Source: Bordetella parapertussis
GTDB lineage: Bacteria; Pseudomonadota; Gammaproteobacteria; Burkholderiales; Burkholderiaceae_B
Length of the DNA stretch: 30,775 nucleotides
NCBI GenBank assembly: GCA_945911685.1
Contig: CAMEAW010000025.1
Span: 1 to 30,775, forward strand
Direction of reading: 5' to 3'
Shown: one piece after another, positions 14,839 to 23,404 of the stretch
Numbering within the stretch: position 1 is the stretch's first letter
How the letters are laid out: each line of letters begins with the position of its first letter
The notes under the pieces: model-generated
Seen by the model: the letters and a program-made list of their open reading frames with translations, nothing else
The model's database searches: none
What the model was told of the DNA's origin: nothing
Position numbers and translations under genes: made by a program

Positions 14839-14868
14839 TTGACGTTGAGCGGGTAAACACGCTATTAT
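14839..14868 (+). promoter_or_regulatory. sigma-70-type promoter of the yceD-rpmF-plsX-fab operon
   Basis: TTGACG at 14839-14844 and TATTAT at 14863-14868 with an 18-bp spacer, five of six consensus bases in each box. The expected start is near 14875, about 90 nt upstream of yceD. It is the best promoter match in the window and heads a co-directional run of genes for ribosome assembly and lipid synthesis. Confidence 0.7.
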
Positions 14869-14965
14869 CTCTTGCTTTGCTGCTTTTGTTGCAGAGTAAA
14901 AGCTCGCGCAGTCATACCGCGCTGCGGTTCAGTTTTAAAAGCATAGAGGCGGCAAGGATAAGAGG

Positions 14966-15574
14966 ATGTCAAAAGATCTTAGTCCAGGCTTCAGGTTGGG
15001 AGTACCGCCAACCGTTGACGTGTTCGAATTTGCGCGTCGCGGCCAGTTGATAGAAGGTGTATTTTCGGTCAATCGTTTAGATCGCTTGCTTGAAGACGTG
15101 CCAGAACAGCCCTTTGCAGAGTTGGTCGCATTAGAGCAACCGCCGCAACATCCTGGCTTAGTGAAGTATTCGCTTCAAGGGCGGCGTAGTAAGGTAGGTA
15201 AGTTGCAGTTGGTCGTAAAAATTCAGTGTTTACTGTTGCTCGAGTGCCAAAGATGTCTGGGTGATTTGTTGTTCCCAGTTGATCGCCAAACAGTATTTGA
15301 ATTAGTGGTGCGTGAATCAGACCTCGATCAAGGTGATCTTGAGAATGCCGATTTAGATGCGCCCGAAAAGATAATGGGATCTCCGACATTTAATTTGTTG
15401 GATCTAGTTGAAGATGAAATGATTTTAGAAGTTCCCTACGTGCCCAGGCATGACACATGTCCTGAGCCCTTAGGTGGGGCAGAAGCTGAGGCGCAAGCTG
15501 CAGAGTCTGTCGAAGATGTGCAGCGTCCCTCGCCATTTGCGGTATTGGGGCAGTTGAAGATTAAAAGTCAGTAG
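14966..15574 (+). CDS. yceD: YceD/DUF177 family protein
   Basis: 202 aa. The family is needed for 23S rRNA accumulation in some bacteria and plants and is almost always encoded upstream of rpmF, as here. The conserved metal-binding-like signature CLLLLECQRCL (about 88-98) and the later PYVPRHDTCP are present. The C-terminal 40 residues are rich in Ala, Glu and Gln. The start ATG follows AAGGATAAGAGG. The gap to rpmF is 49 bp. Confidence 0.9.
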   Translation: MSKDLSPGFRLGVPPTVDVFEFARRGQLIEGVFSVNRLDRLLEDVPEQPFAELVALEQPPQHPGLVKYSLQGRRSKVGKLQLVVKIQCLLLLECQRCLGDLLFPVDRQTVFELVVRESDLDQGDLENADLDAPEKIMGSPTFNLLDLVEDEMILEVPYVPRHDTCPEPLGGAEAEAQAAESVEDVQRPSPFAVLGQLKIKSQ

Positions 15575-15623
15575 TTATTATTGAGATGGTTGGCGTACAA
15601 TTCGCCGATCCACAGGAGTTGTC

Positions 15624-15806
15624 ATGGCTGTTCAGCAAAATAAAAAATCCCCCTCAAAGCGCGGTATGCACCGTTCGCACGATTTTTTGGTCAATCCGTC
15701 TACAGCGGTCGAGCCAAACACTGGCGAGCAGCATCTGCGTCACCACATCAGCCCAACCGGGGTGTATCGTGGCCGCAAGATCTTCAAGACCAAGACTGAC
15801 GAATAA
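15624..15806 (+). CDS. rpmF: 50S ribosomal protein L32
   Basis: 60 aa, full length. The start [20 protein letters not shown] and the segment GVYRGRKIF are diagnostic. There are no cysteine pairs, so it is the zinc-free form usual in Proteobacteria. AGGAG lies 6 nt before the ATG. The classic rpmF-plsX-fab order links ribosome and lipid synthesis. Confidence 0.97.
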   Translation: MAVQQNKKSPSKRGMHRSHDFLVNPSTAVEPNTGEQHLRHHISPTGVYRGRKIFKTKTDE

Positions 15807-15854
15807 AGCGGGTTAACGGGCTACTCGTCCCCACACTCACCGCTGCATCCTCAC

Positions 15855-16964
15855 GTGTCTGCCGTGATTCGTATCGCGATCGATTGCATGGGTGGTGACT
15901 CGGGTCTTCCAGTCACGATTCCTGCTGCGTTCGCTTTCGCTCAACGCTTTTCTGATACTCATCTGCTTTTGGTTGGGCTCTCTGAGCCAATCAGGCAGGC
16001 TGTTGCCGAGCACGCTAAAGATTATCCTGACGTCTCAGCCAGTCGCCTGACAGTTGTGGCGGCTACAGAGGTCGTCCATATGGACGACTCGGTCGAAATC
16101 GCGTTGCGCCGAAAAAAAGATTCTTCCATGCGGGTCGCGGCCCAAGCCGTCAAAGATAATCAGGCAGATGCCTGCGTCTCGGCAGGTAATACCGGCGCCT
16201 GGATGGGGATTTCAAAATATGTGTTGAAGACGCTCGATGGCATCGATCGGCCAGCCATCGCGTCGGTCTTACCCAACCAACTTGGTGGCACCACCATCAT
16301 GCTCGATCTGGGTGCTAACGTCGATTGCTCGGCGCAGCACTTGCTACAGTTCGCCATCATGGGGACCGCCTTTGCGCAGGTGGGTAAGCAAAACCCTAAT
16401 CCCTCAATTGGCCTGCTCAACATCGGCGAAGAAGCGATCAAAGGTAACGAAGTCGTCAAGCAGGCGGGCGAATTACTGCGCAACAGTTCATTAAATTTTT
16501 ATGGCAATGTCGAGGGCGACGATATTTTTAAAGGTACCGTCGACGTTGTTGTGTGTGATGGCTTTGTGGGTAACGTGGCCCTCAAAACAGCCGAAGGTGT
16601 TGTGCGAATGATGTCGCAGATGTTGCGCGAAGCGTTTACACGTAATGTCGTGGCTAAAGCGCTTGGCCTAATTGCCTTGCCAGTGCTGCGACGCTTTCGT
16701 GCGCACGCTGATAATCGACGCTTTAACGGTGCAGCCTTGCTTGGCCTGCGCGGTGTCGTCATTAAAAGTCATGGTTCAGCCGATGCGATTGCCTTTGGTT
16801 TTGCGCTAGATTGCGCCCGCGCCTCGGTCGCAAATCATTTGCTAGCGCGCACCACCGAGGCCATTGCACAGTTGACGCAAACCCAATCCCTCGCCACGAC
16901 CGAGGCTAGCTCCGCAGCCAGCGCCACAGCTACCACCACTGCCGCCACCGGAGACCTTGCATGA
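15855..16964 (+). CDS. plsX: phosphate acyltransferase PlsX
   Basis: 369 aa. It converts acyl-ACP to acyl-phosphate, the donor for glycerol-3-phosphate acylation by PlsY. Family segments: [11 protein letters not shown] at the N-terminus, [13 protein letters not shown] near 85, and [10 protein letters not shown] near 113, and [17 protein letters not shown] starts at 15855 and 15864 are both possible; neither has a clear ribosome-binding site. The last 25 residues are a low-complexity Ala/Thr/Ser tail beyond the usual family end. The stop overlaps the fabH ATG by 4 nt. Confidence 0.95.
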   Translation: MSAVIRIAIDCMGGDSGLPVTIPAAFAFAQRFSDTHLLLVGLSEPIRQAVAEHAKDYPDVSASRLTVVAATEVVHMDDSVEIALRRKKDSSMRVAAQAVKDNQADACVSAGNTGAWMGISKYVLKTLDGIDRPAIASVLPNQLGGTTIMLDLGANVDCSAQHLLQFAIMGTAFAQVGKQNPNPSIGLLNIGEEAIKGNEVVKQAGELLRNSSLNFYGNVEGDDIFKGTVDVVVCDGFVGNVALKTAEGVVRMMSQMLREAFTRNVVAKALGLIALPVLRRFRAHADNRRFNGAALLGLRGVVIKSHGSADAIAFGFALDCARASVANHLLARTTEAIAQLTQTQSLATTEASSAASATATTTAATGDLA

Positions 16965-17947
16965 CACAGGCAATGCCCTATGCGCAAATCGTAGGCTCAG
17001 GTAGCTTTTTGCCGCCACGTTGCGTCAGCAACGACGACTTGGCTGCAGATCTTGCTACCCGTCAGATCGAAACCTCTGATCAATGGATATTTGAACGCAC
17101 CGGGATCCGCCAGCGATATCTCGCTGAACGCGGTGTTAAGACGAGCACGCTCGCCACTGAAGCGGCGCGCCGGGCACTTGCCGATGCCCAAATCGAAGCG
17201 GCTGAAGTTGATCTGATTATTTTGGCCACCTCGACCCCTGACTTTGTGTTTCCAAGCACGGCCTGTTTGGTGCAGGCCAACATAGGTAACAAGGGAGCAG
17301 CTGCGTTTGATGTACAGGCTGTTTGTAGCGGCTTTGTGTATGCGCTGACGACGGCCGAGGCTTTTATTCGTGCCGGTAGGGCCCGCTGTGCCTTAGTGAT
17401 CGGTGCCGAAGTGTTTTCAAGCATCCTCGACTGGAACGACCGCGGCACCTGTGTGCTGTTTGGTGACGGTGCGGGTGCCGTCGTTGTCAAGGCTAGCCCC
17501 GAGCCTGGGATCTTGTCAGCCGAACTGCATGCTGATGGCAGCCAGATGGGTATTTTGTCGGCGGCCGGCAACGTGGCTTATGGCGCGGTAACGGGTGATC
17601 CGTTTTTGCGCATGGATGGCCAGGCAGTTTTTAAACAAGCGGTCACAGTGCTTGACCGCTCTGCGCGCGAAGTGGTGGCTCAGGCTGGCCTGCAGTTGTC
17701 AGATATTGACTGGTTGATTCCGCACCAGGCTAATTTGCGTATTTTGACCTTTTTGGCACGCAAGCTAGATATCCCGCTTGAAAAAGTGGTGGTGACAGTG
17801 GATCATCATGCCAATACGTCGGCGGCAAGTATCCCCTTGGCGCTTGATGTTGCACGGCGCGATGGGCGTATTCAGCCCGGTCAGTTGGTGCTACTGCAAG
17901 GGGTCGGGGGCGGTTTCACCTGGGGCTCTGTTCTAGCCAAAATGTAA
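16961..17947 (+). CDS. fabH: beta-ketoacyl-ACP synthase III
   Basis: 328 aa. FabH condenses acetyl-CoA with malonyl-ACP to start fatty-acid synthesis. The catalytic triad is intact: Cys122 in VQAVCSGF, His255 in IPHQANLR and Asn285 in [16 protein letters not shown] near 47 is the CoA-contact Arg segment. The start overlaps the plsX stop (ATGA). It is followed by a 218-bp repeat-filled gap before fabD, an unusually wide spacing within this otherwise tight group. Confidence 0.97.
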   Translation: MTQAMPYAQIVGSGSFLPPRCVSNDDLAADLATRQIETSDQWIFERTGIRQRYLAERGVKTSTLATEAARRALADAQIEAAEVDLIILATSTPDFVFPSTACLVQANIGNKGAAAFDVQAVCSGFVYALTTAEAFIRAGRARCALVIGAEVFSSILDWNDRGTCVLFGDGAGAVVVKASPEPGILSAELHADGSQMGILSAAGNVAYGAVTGDPFLRMDGQAVFKQAVTVLDRSAREVVAQAGLQLSDIDWLIPHQANLRILTFLARKLDIPLEKVVVTVDHHANTSAASIPLALDVARRDGRIQPGQLVLLQGVGGGFTWGSVLAKM

Positions 17948-17979
17948 AAACGTATAGGGCAGAAGTCAGTGCAGAGAAT

Positions 17980-18140
17980 TCAGTAAACAGAATGTAGAAC
18001 CCAGTAAACAGTAAATGGTAAACAGAAAAAGAACACGGTAAAAAGAACGCAGTAAATAAGAACACGGTAAAAAGAACACAGTTAAAAGAACACGGTAAAA
18101 AGAACACAGTTAAAAGAACACAGAACACAGAACACAGAAC
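17980..18140 (+). repeat. degenerate A-rich minisatellite (13-15 bp units) between fabH and fabD
   Basis: From 18026 the units run as variants of AAAAAGAACACGGT and AAAAAGAACACAGTT in blocks of 14, 14, 15, 15, 13, 15 and 12 bp, ending in three heptamers AACACAG at 18117-18137. Looser copies (CAGTAAACAG, GTAAATGGTAAACAG) reach back to about 17980. The transcribed strand is nearly free of U, so the RNA would be unstructured. The array ends about 28 bp before fabD, which itself has no Shine-Dalgarno sequence. No coding function is apparent. Confidence 0.85.
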
Positions 18141-18165
18141 TAACAACATTAAATAATTAAACGCT

Positions 18166-19101
18166 ATGAAATTTGCTTTCGTTTTTCCGGGTCAAGGCTC
18201 GCAGTCGGTTGGGATGATGGATGTGTGGTCAGACAATCCTGCCGCGATGCAAGTGATTGCGCAGGCGAGTGCCGCGCTCGGTGAGGACTTGGGTGCCTTG
18301 ATGGCGCAAGGCCCCGCCGAGCAGTTAAGTCTCACAACCAATACACAGCCTGCGATGTTGACGGCTGGAGTGGCAATGTACGAGGCCTGGTGCGCAGCGG
18401 GAGGCCCCAAGGCGAGTCTGATGGCAGGCCATAGCCTGGGTGAGTACGCTGCGTTGACAGCGGCGGGGTCTTTGAGCTTGGCTGACGCCGTACGCTTAGT
18501 GCGCATACGCGCCGATGCGATGCAGGCTGCCGTACCAGTCGGGACGGGGGCGATGGCCGCCGTATTGGGCCTAGAGGACAGCTTGGTCAAACAAGCGTGC
18601 CTTGACGCAGCAGAGGGTGAAATTGTCGAAGCGGTCAACTTTAATGCACCTTCGCAGGTCGTGATCGCGGGCCATGCAACCGCGGTGCAACGCGCCATTG
18701 TGACCGCAAAAGCGGCCGGTGCGAAGCGTGCAATGCTCTTGCCCGTCTCAGCCCCGTTTCATTCAAGCTTGCTTAAACCTGCCGCTCAAGTGTTGGCCGG
18801 CGCTCTAGCAAAAATCAACGTGTCGACCCCTGCGATTGCCGTCGTAAACAACGTCGATGTAGCGATCGAGCAGTCGCCCGATGCGATTCGCGATGCCCTG
18901 GTGCGGCAAGCCTGGCACGCCGTTCGCTGGGTTGAGGTGATCCAGGCCATGAAAGCGCAGGGGATTACCCATATTATTGAATGCGGGCCCGGTAAGGTCT
19001 TGTCAGGCATGATCAAGCGGATTGACCCTGAGTTGGTCGCGCTATCGATTACAGATCCCGAATCAATGCAAGCCGCGCTCGACGCGCTGACAGCGGCCTA
19101 A
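18166..19101 (+). CDS. fabD: housekeeping malonyl-CoA:ACP transacylase
   Basis: 311 aa. FabD loads malonyl onto AcpP for fatty-acid elongation. FVFPGQGSQ at the start, Ser90 in AGHSLGEY, Arg115 in LVRIRADAM and His199 in VSAPFHSS. The position inside the fab operon marks it as the primary-metabolism enzyme, in contrast to the AT at 2227-3117. The sequence before the ATG (AATTAAACGCT) has no Shine-Dalgarno element and follows the A-rich repeat array. It is 10 bp upstream of fabG. Confidence 0.97.
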   Translation: MKFAFVFPGQGSQSVGMMDVWSDNPAAMQVIAQASAALGEDLGALMAQGPAEQLSLTTNTQPAMLTAGVAMYEAWCAAGGPKASLMAGHSLGEYAALTAAGSLSLADAVRLVRIRADAMQAAVPVGTGAMAAVLGLEDSLVKQACLDAAEGEIVEAVNFNAPSQVVIAGHATAVQRAIVTAKAAGAKRAMLLPVSAPFHSSLLKPAAQVLAGALAKINVSTPAIAVVNNVDVAIEQSPDAIRDALVRQAWHAVRWVEVIQAMKAQGITHIIECGPGKVLSGMIKRIDPELVALSITDPESMQAALDALTAA

Positions 19102-19111
19102 GGAGAACATC

Positions 19112-19846
19112 ATGGATCTAAAAGATAAAGTCGCCTTAGTCACAGGTGCTTCGCGCGGAATTGGCAGGGCGATCGCCCTAGAGCTCGCAGCGCGCGGTGC
19201 TGTCGTCGTGGGCACCGCCACCACCGAAGCGGGCGCTGTCGGCATTACAGAGGTGCTGGCGGGCCATGGTGGCCGCGGTGTGGTGCTTAACGTCACCGAC
19301 GTTGCAGCCTGCGACGCGTTAACCGACGCACTGGCCAAAGAGTCGGGTGGGCCACACATTCTGGTCAATAATGCCGGCATTACACGCGATAATCTTGCAA
19401 TGCGCATGAAAGACGACGATTGGGATGCCGTGTTGCAAACCAATCTCACCTCCGTATTTCGGCTGTCTCGTGCCGTGATGCGCGGGATGATGAAAGCACG
19501 CTGGGGTCGTATTATTAATATCACCTCGGTGGTGGGCTCGAGCGGTAACCCCGGGCAGGCTAATTACGCTGCAGCCAAAGCGGGTGTAGCAGGTATGAGT
19601 CGAGCGCTGGCCCGAGAGTTGGGCAGTCGCGGCGTAACCGTCAACTGTATCGCCCCCGGTTTTATCGCCACTGACATGACCAGCGGCCTCGACGACAGTC
19701 AAACCACGGCACTTTTAACCCAAATTCCCCTTGGACGCCTTGGGTCTGCAGCTGATATTGCTCATGCTGCAGCCTTCTTGGCGTCTCCCCAAGCCGGTTA
19801 CATTACAGGCACGACGCTCCATGTGAACGGCGGCATGTACATGTAA
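19112..19846 (+). CDS. fabG: 3-oxoacyl-ACP reductase
   Basis: 244 aa short-chain dehydrogenase that reduces beta-ketoacyl-ACP with NADPH. TGASRGIG at 11-18 binds the cofactor, NNAG is at 86-89, and the active site is Ser139, Tyr152 and Lys156 (NYAAAK). It ends with HVNGGMYM, typical of FabG. AAGGAG precedes the ATG at good spacing. Confidence 0.97.
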   Translation: MDLKDKVALVTGASRGIGRAIALELAARGAVVVGTATTEAGAVGITEVLAGHGGRGVVLNVTDVAACDALTDALAKESGGPHILVNNAGITRDNLAMRMKDDDWDAVLQTNLTSVFRLSRAVMRGMMKARWGRIINITSVVGSSGNPGQANYAAAKAGVAGMSRALARELGSRGVTVNCIAPGFIATDMTSGLDDSQTTALLTQIPLGRLGSAADIAHAAAFLASPQAGYITGTTLHVNGGMYM

Positions 19847-19864
19847 CAGGTTTTTTTTCTGCCG

Positions 19865-19885
19865 GTTCGCTATAATTCGGCGAAC
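19865..19885 (+). promoter_or_regulatory. inverted repeat with TATAAT upstream of acpP
   Basis: GTTCGC (19865-19870) and GCGAAC (19880-19885) form a perfect 6-bp inverted repeat whose 9-nt loop starts with TATAAT (19871-19876). A T-run precedes it, but no TTGACA-like -35 is at the right distance. It may be an extra promoter for the highly expressed acpP, or a short hairpin in the fabG-acpP message. Confidence 0.35.
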
Positions 19886-19906
19886 TTTTCCCCTTTGGAG
19901 ATATGA

Positions 19907-20143
<237 letters not shown>

Positions 20144-20158
20144 GAGGCTGCTGTCGGT

Positions 20159-20187
20159 CTTTGTGAATGGCGCGAGCTTTCACAAAG
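20159..20187 (+). promoter_or_regulatory. perfect 9-bp stem-loop after acpP
   Basis: CTTTGTGAA (20159-20167) pairs with TTCACAAAG (20179-20187) around an 11-nt loop, 16 nt after the acpP stop. It lacks a T-run, so it is probably not an intrinsic terminator; a role in stabilising the acpP message relative to fabF is plausible. Confidence 0.5.
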
Positions 20188-20312
20188 ATTGCGCAGGGTA
20201 GGGTCAGTTAGGCGGTTAAGAAGTCTGGTGTAAACGCGACATGGGTCTTACGACGCCTTGTTGTGCTGCGCCATACGGCTTGGCCGCCGTTATCACATAT
20301 AAGGAGTGATCC

Positions 20313-21542
20313 GTGAAGCGACGAGTCGTCATAACAGGTCTTGGCATCGTGAGCCCAGTGGGCAATGATATTGCTACGGCTTGGGACAATATCGTGAACG
20401 GTCGATCGGGTATCGGCCGTATTACACGGTTTGACCCTAGCGCGTTTAATGCGCACATTGCTGGCGAAGTGAAAGACTTCGACGTCACCTCGATTATTCC
20501 GATCAAAGAAGCGCGCACCATGGATACCTTTATCCATTACGGCATCGCAGCGGGTTTGCAAGCCTGGACAGACTCTGGCCTGGATATTGCGCAAACCGAC
20601 CCCGAGCGGGTTGGCGTGATCGTCGGATCAGGGATTGGCGGTCTGCAGCGCATCGAAGAAACCCAAACAGAATATTTACAGCGCGGTCCACGCCGGATCT
20701 CGCCATTTTTTGTCCCCGCGTCGCTAATCAATCTGATTTCAGGGCAACTCACCATCATGTTGGGTCTTAAAGGCCCGTCTTATGCCGTGGTGTCGGCCTG
20801 CACAACTGGGTTGCATTCTATTGGCGACGCCGCCCGCATGATTGAGTACGGCGATGCCGATGTGATGGTGGCTGGTGGTGCTGAATCGACTGTATCGCCT
20901 CTGGGGATTGGTGGTTTTGCGGCAATGCGCGCACTCTCACAACGCAACGACGACCCCACCACTGCTTCGCGTCCTTGGGATCGCGATCGTGATGGCTTTG
21001 TACTCGGAGAGGGTGCCGGCGTGTTGGTGCTTGAAGAGTACGAGCATGCCAAAAAACGCGGCGCGCGCATTTACGGCGAGTTCGCGGGCTTTGGTATGAG
21101 TTCAGATGCACACCACATCACAGCACCCGATCGTGATGGCCCACGTCGCGGCATTATCAATGCCTTGCGTAATGGTGGCATCAGTGCTGATCAAATCCAG
21201 TATGTCAACGCCCATGGTACCTCGACACCTTTGGGTGACAAAAACGAGACCGAAGCCTTGAAGCTTGCGTTCGGTGATCATGCCAAAAAGTTGGTAGTGA
21301 ACTCAACAAAGTCGATGACCGGGCATTTGCTGGGGGCGGCGGGCGGGATTGAAGCCGTCTTTACGACCTTGGCGGTACATCACCAGATTTCTCCACCCAC
21401 TATCAATATCTTTAATCAAGATCCAGAGTGCGACCTTGATTACTGCGCCAATGCGGCACGCGATCTCAAAATCGATGTGGCGCTATCCAATTCTTTTGGT
21501 TTTGGTGGCACCAACGGCTCAATGGCAGTGCGTCGAATCTAG
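20313..21542 (+). CDS. fabF: beta-ketoacyl-ACP synthase II
   Basis: 409 aa, catalysing elongation condensations. Cys163 in VVSACTTGLHS, His301 in NAHGTSTPLGD and His338 in MTGHLLGAAG form the active site. GTG start at 20313 with AAGGAG upstream. The gap to acpP is 169 bp and holds a stem-loop. The last base of its stop codon is shared with the next start. Confidence 0.97.
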   Translation: MKRRVVITGLGIVSPVGNDIATAWDNIVNGRSGIGRITRFDPSAFNAHIAGEVKDFDVTSIIPIKEARTMDTFIHYGIAAGLQAWTDSGLDIAQTDPERVGVIVGSGIGGLQRIEETQTEYLQRGPRRISPFFVPASLINLISGQLTIMLGLKGPSYAVVSACTTGLHSIGDAARMIEYGDADVMVAGGAESTVSPLGIGGFAAMRALSQRNDDPTTASRPWDRDRDGFVLGEGAGVLVLEEYEHAKKRGARIYGEFAGFGMSSDAHHITAPDRDGPRRGIINALRNGGISADQIQYVNAHGTSTPLGDKNETEALKLAFGDHAKKLVVNSTKSMTGHLLGAAGGIEAVFTTLAVHHQISPPTINIFNQDPECDLDYCANAARDLKIDVALSNSFGFGGTNGSMAVRRI

Positions 21543-22093
21543 TGTTTCGCCGTGCCTTGCCAGAGCACCAAACGGTACCCCTGCCCGAGTTACCCCTGCA
21601 GTTGCAACTGACTCAGCCCCGCTGGGCGGTTGCGCTGGGCTGGCTTGCCTTGGGCTTTGCCTGGGCGGCCGTGGCACTGAGTGCTGCCTGGCAGGGTCTT
21701 CCGGGCTGGGCGGTCGGGCTTGGGGCTGCGCTGACCATACTTGCGTACTATATCTTCGAACAACGTACACATGCGTGGTTAGAAGATCACTGCTTGTGTT
21801 TTCAAGAGCCGCAAGACCATTTTGCGACGGTGCCCAGCAGTTTTTTAGGCACTTTTTCTAAAAATACCGGTCAGACGACTTTGACACCTGTTACTTTGCA
21901 ACAGCACTGGAAGCATATTTTTGGATTGACCTTACGTTTGAATTTGCATAATCACCCCCATAACAAGCCCGAAGCCGTCACCGTGACGCTTTGGCGCAGT
22001 CAGTTGTCTGCTCAAACTTTCCGCCGCCTGAATATTTGGGCGGCCTGGGACGAGGCGCACTGCACGCCGTTATCCAAAGGGGAAACCGCTTGA
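21542..22093 (+). CDS. small membrane protein, YgfX-like
   Basis: 183 aa, GTG start sharing one base with the fabF stop. Two adjacent hydrophobic segments lie at about 28-48 and 53-72, then a soluble domain ending with LWRSQLSAQTFRRLNIWAAW, which resembles the C-terminal signature of YgfX/CptA family membrane proteins. The assignment is by layout and this motif only. Proteins of this type occur between fabF and rpoE in related genomes, to my recollection. Its stop overlaps the rpoE TTG start by 4 nt, so its translation probably sets rpoE translation. Confidence 0.6.
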   Translation: MFRRALPEHQTVPLPELPLQLQLTQPRWAVALGWLALGFAWAAVALSAAWQGLPGWAVGLGAALTILAYYIFEQRTHAWLEDHCLCFQEPQDHFATVPSSFLGTFSKNTGQTTLTPVTLQQHWKHIFGLTLRLNLHNHPHNKPEAVTVTLWRSQLSAQTFRRLNIWAAWDEAHCTPLSKGETA

Positions 22094-22689
22094 GTGAACG
22101 CGATGTCGATGCAGAGTTAGTCTCGCGGGTGCAGGCCGGTGACAAACAGGCTTTTGACCTGTTGGTGACCAAATACCAGCGAAAAATCATGCGTTTACTG
22201 TCTCGCATGATTCGCAACCCGTCTGAAATCGAAGATGTCGCTCAAGAAGCCTTTATTAAGGCCTACCGCGCTTTACCGCAATTCAGGGGCGATAGCGCCT
22301 TTTACACCTGGCTCTATCGCATCGCGATTAACACCGCACGCAACTGGCTGGCCGCAAATAAGCGCGCCCCAAGCACGCCTTCTGGGTTTGAAAATGAAGA
22401 AGGTGAAACTTTTAGCGAATCTGACGTACTAACCGATGGAAGCAACCCCGAATCAGAAATGGCGAGCCGCCAAATCGCAGAAACAGTCAATAAAGCGATT
22501 AACGATTTGCCCGAAGAATTACGTAATGCCATTGTGATGCGTGAAATTGACGGTATGACTTACGAAGATATTGCTGAAAGTATGAATTGCCCGATCGGCA
22601 CGGTTCGGTCTCGGATTTTCCGGGCTCGCGAGGCGATTGCGCTACGTTTGCGTCCTTTGCTGGGTGACACCGGCGATCGGCGCTGGTAA
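22090..22689 (+). CDS. rpoE: envelope-stress sigma factor RpoE (sigma-24)
   Basis: 199 aa ECF sigma factor. The start is taken as TTG at 22090 (MSERDVDAEL), preceded by AAAGGGGAAA and overlapping the previous stop; longer in-frame extensions to 21991 lie inside the upstream gene and are not family-like. Sigma-2 region: RKIMRLLSRM and EDVAQEAFIKAYRALPQFRG; sigma-4 region: MTYEDIAESMNCPIGTVRSR. It directs transcription of envelope-repair genes when released from RseA. Followed after 10 bp by rseA. Confidence 0.95.
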   Translation: MSERDVDAELVSRVQAGDKQAFDLLVTKYQRKIMRLLSRMIRNPSEIEDVAQEAFIKAYRALPQFRGDSAFYTWLYRIAINTARNWLAANKRAPSTPSGFENEEGETFSESDVLTDGSNPESEMASRQIAETVNKAINDLPEELRNAIVMREIDGMTYEDIAESMNCPIGTVRSRIFRAREAIALRLRPLLGDTGDRRW

Positions 22690-22699
22690 GGATAACGCT

Positions 22700-23404
22700 A
22701 TGAAACAGCAGTCTACAAACCCGCAGGCGAGCAACGGCCTTTTAAACGACGCCGCTGCAAGCGAACAGACCACTTTGGCCTCAACCGATGTGTCGGTGAC
22801 GATCTCTGCGTGGATGGATGGCGATACGCAAACCAGTTTGCCTTCAGAGTTATTCACGGCTTCAGGACACGCCACCTGGCAGGTGTATCACCTGATTGGT
22901 GATACGTTACGCACCCCCGACTTGGCGCTGTCGACGCAAGCGAGTTTGTCGCAGCGCGTGGCGCAAGCCCTTGCCGCCGAGCCTGCGCTGCAACCGCCTG
23001 CTTTCGCGTCAGCTGTCGGCGAGCGTACGCCATTGGCAGAAAAAGGCGCCGCCGCGTCTGACACGCTTGAAACAGACGCTACTCAAACAGTAACGGCATT
23101 GCGAGCCGCAGAGCGGTCACCTCTTGCGCCGGCACCCAAACTCACACCCTTTTCAAAACTCTTACGCCGCGTGGTGTGGCCAAGTGTCGCGATGGCCGCT
23201 GCGGTGGCCTCAGTGGTGTGGGTCTCTAAACCTTTGTTTGTACCCGAATTGTCGGCGCCCTCGGCACAAACGGCCAACACCACTTTGCAAAGCCCGGTGG
23301 TGACCAATCTTGAGGCCTCGGCTGTGCGTGACTATGTCACGGCGCATCGCCAAATGTCTGGTCCATCAAATGTCCGACCGGCATCATTTGGTGCTGCGCG
23401 CTAA
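22700..23404 (+). CDS. rseA: anti-sigma-E factor RseA/MucA-type
   Basis: 234 aa from the ATG at 22700, which has AAGGA upstream. The cytoplasmic N-terminal domain shows the family signatures ISAWMDGD and WQVYHLIGDTLR. One transmembrane segment (VVWPSVAMAAAVASVVWV) near 160-180 precedes a periplasmic tail. It binds RpoE at the inner membrane and is degraded in steps under stress. The linker between the sigma-binding domain and membrane segment is Ala/Thr-rich and poorly conserved. The stop overlaps rseB by one base. Confidence 0.9.
   Translation: MKQQSTNPQASNGLLNDAAASEQTTLASTDVSVTISAWMDGDTQTSLPSELFTASGHATWQVYHLIGDTLRTPDLALSTQASLSQRVAQALAAEPALQPPAFASAVGERTPLAEKGAAASDTLETDATQTVTALRAAERSPLAPAPKLTPFSKLLRRVVWPSVAMAAAVASVVWVSKPLFVPELSAPSAQTANTTLQSPVVTNLEASAVRDYVTAHRQMSGPSNVRPASFGAAR

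Noticed and set aside
17916..18149. Minus-strand ORF of 77 codons encoding a Leu/Phe/Cys-rich hydrophobic peptide over the fabH-fabD gap
   Set aside because: It is the stop-free reverse reading of the A-rich repeat array; composition follows the repeat and there is no ribosome-binding site or family resemblance.
19319..19702. Long minus-strand ORFs across fabG, fabD, fabF and plsX
   Set aside because: All are antisense readings of genes with complete catalytic motifs; composition is Ala/Arg/Thr-rich as expected from reverse frames.
21991..22089. N-terminal extension of rpoE to an upstream in-frame start
   Set aside because: It lies wholly inside the YgfX-like gene and does not resemble sigma-E sequence; the family start is at 22090.
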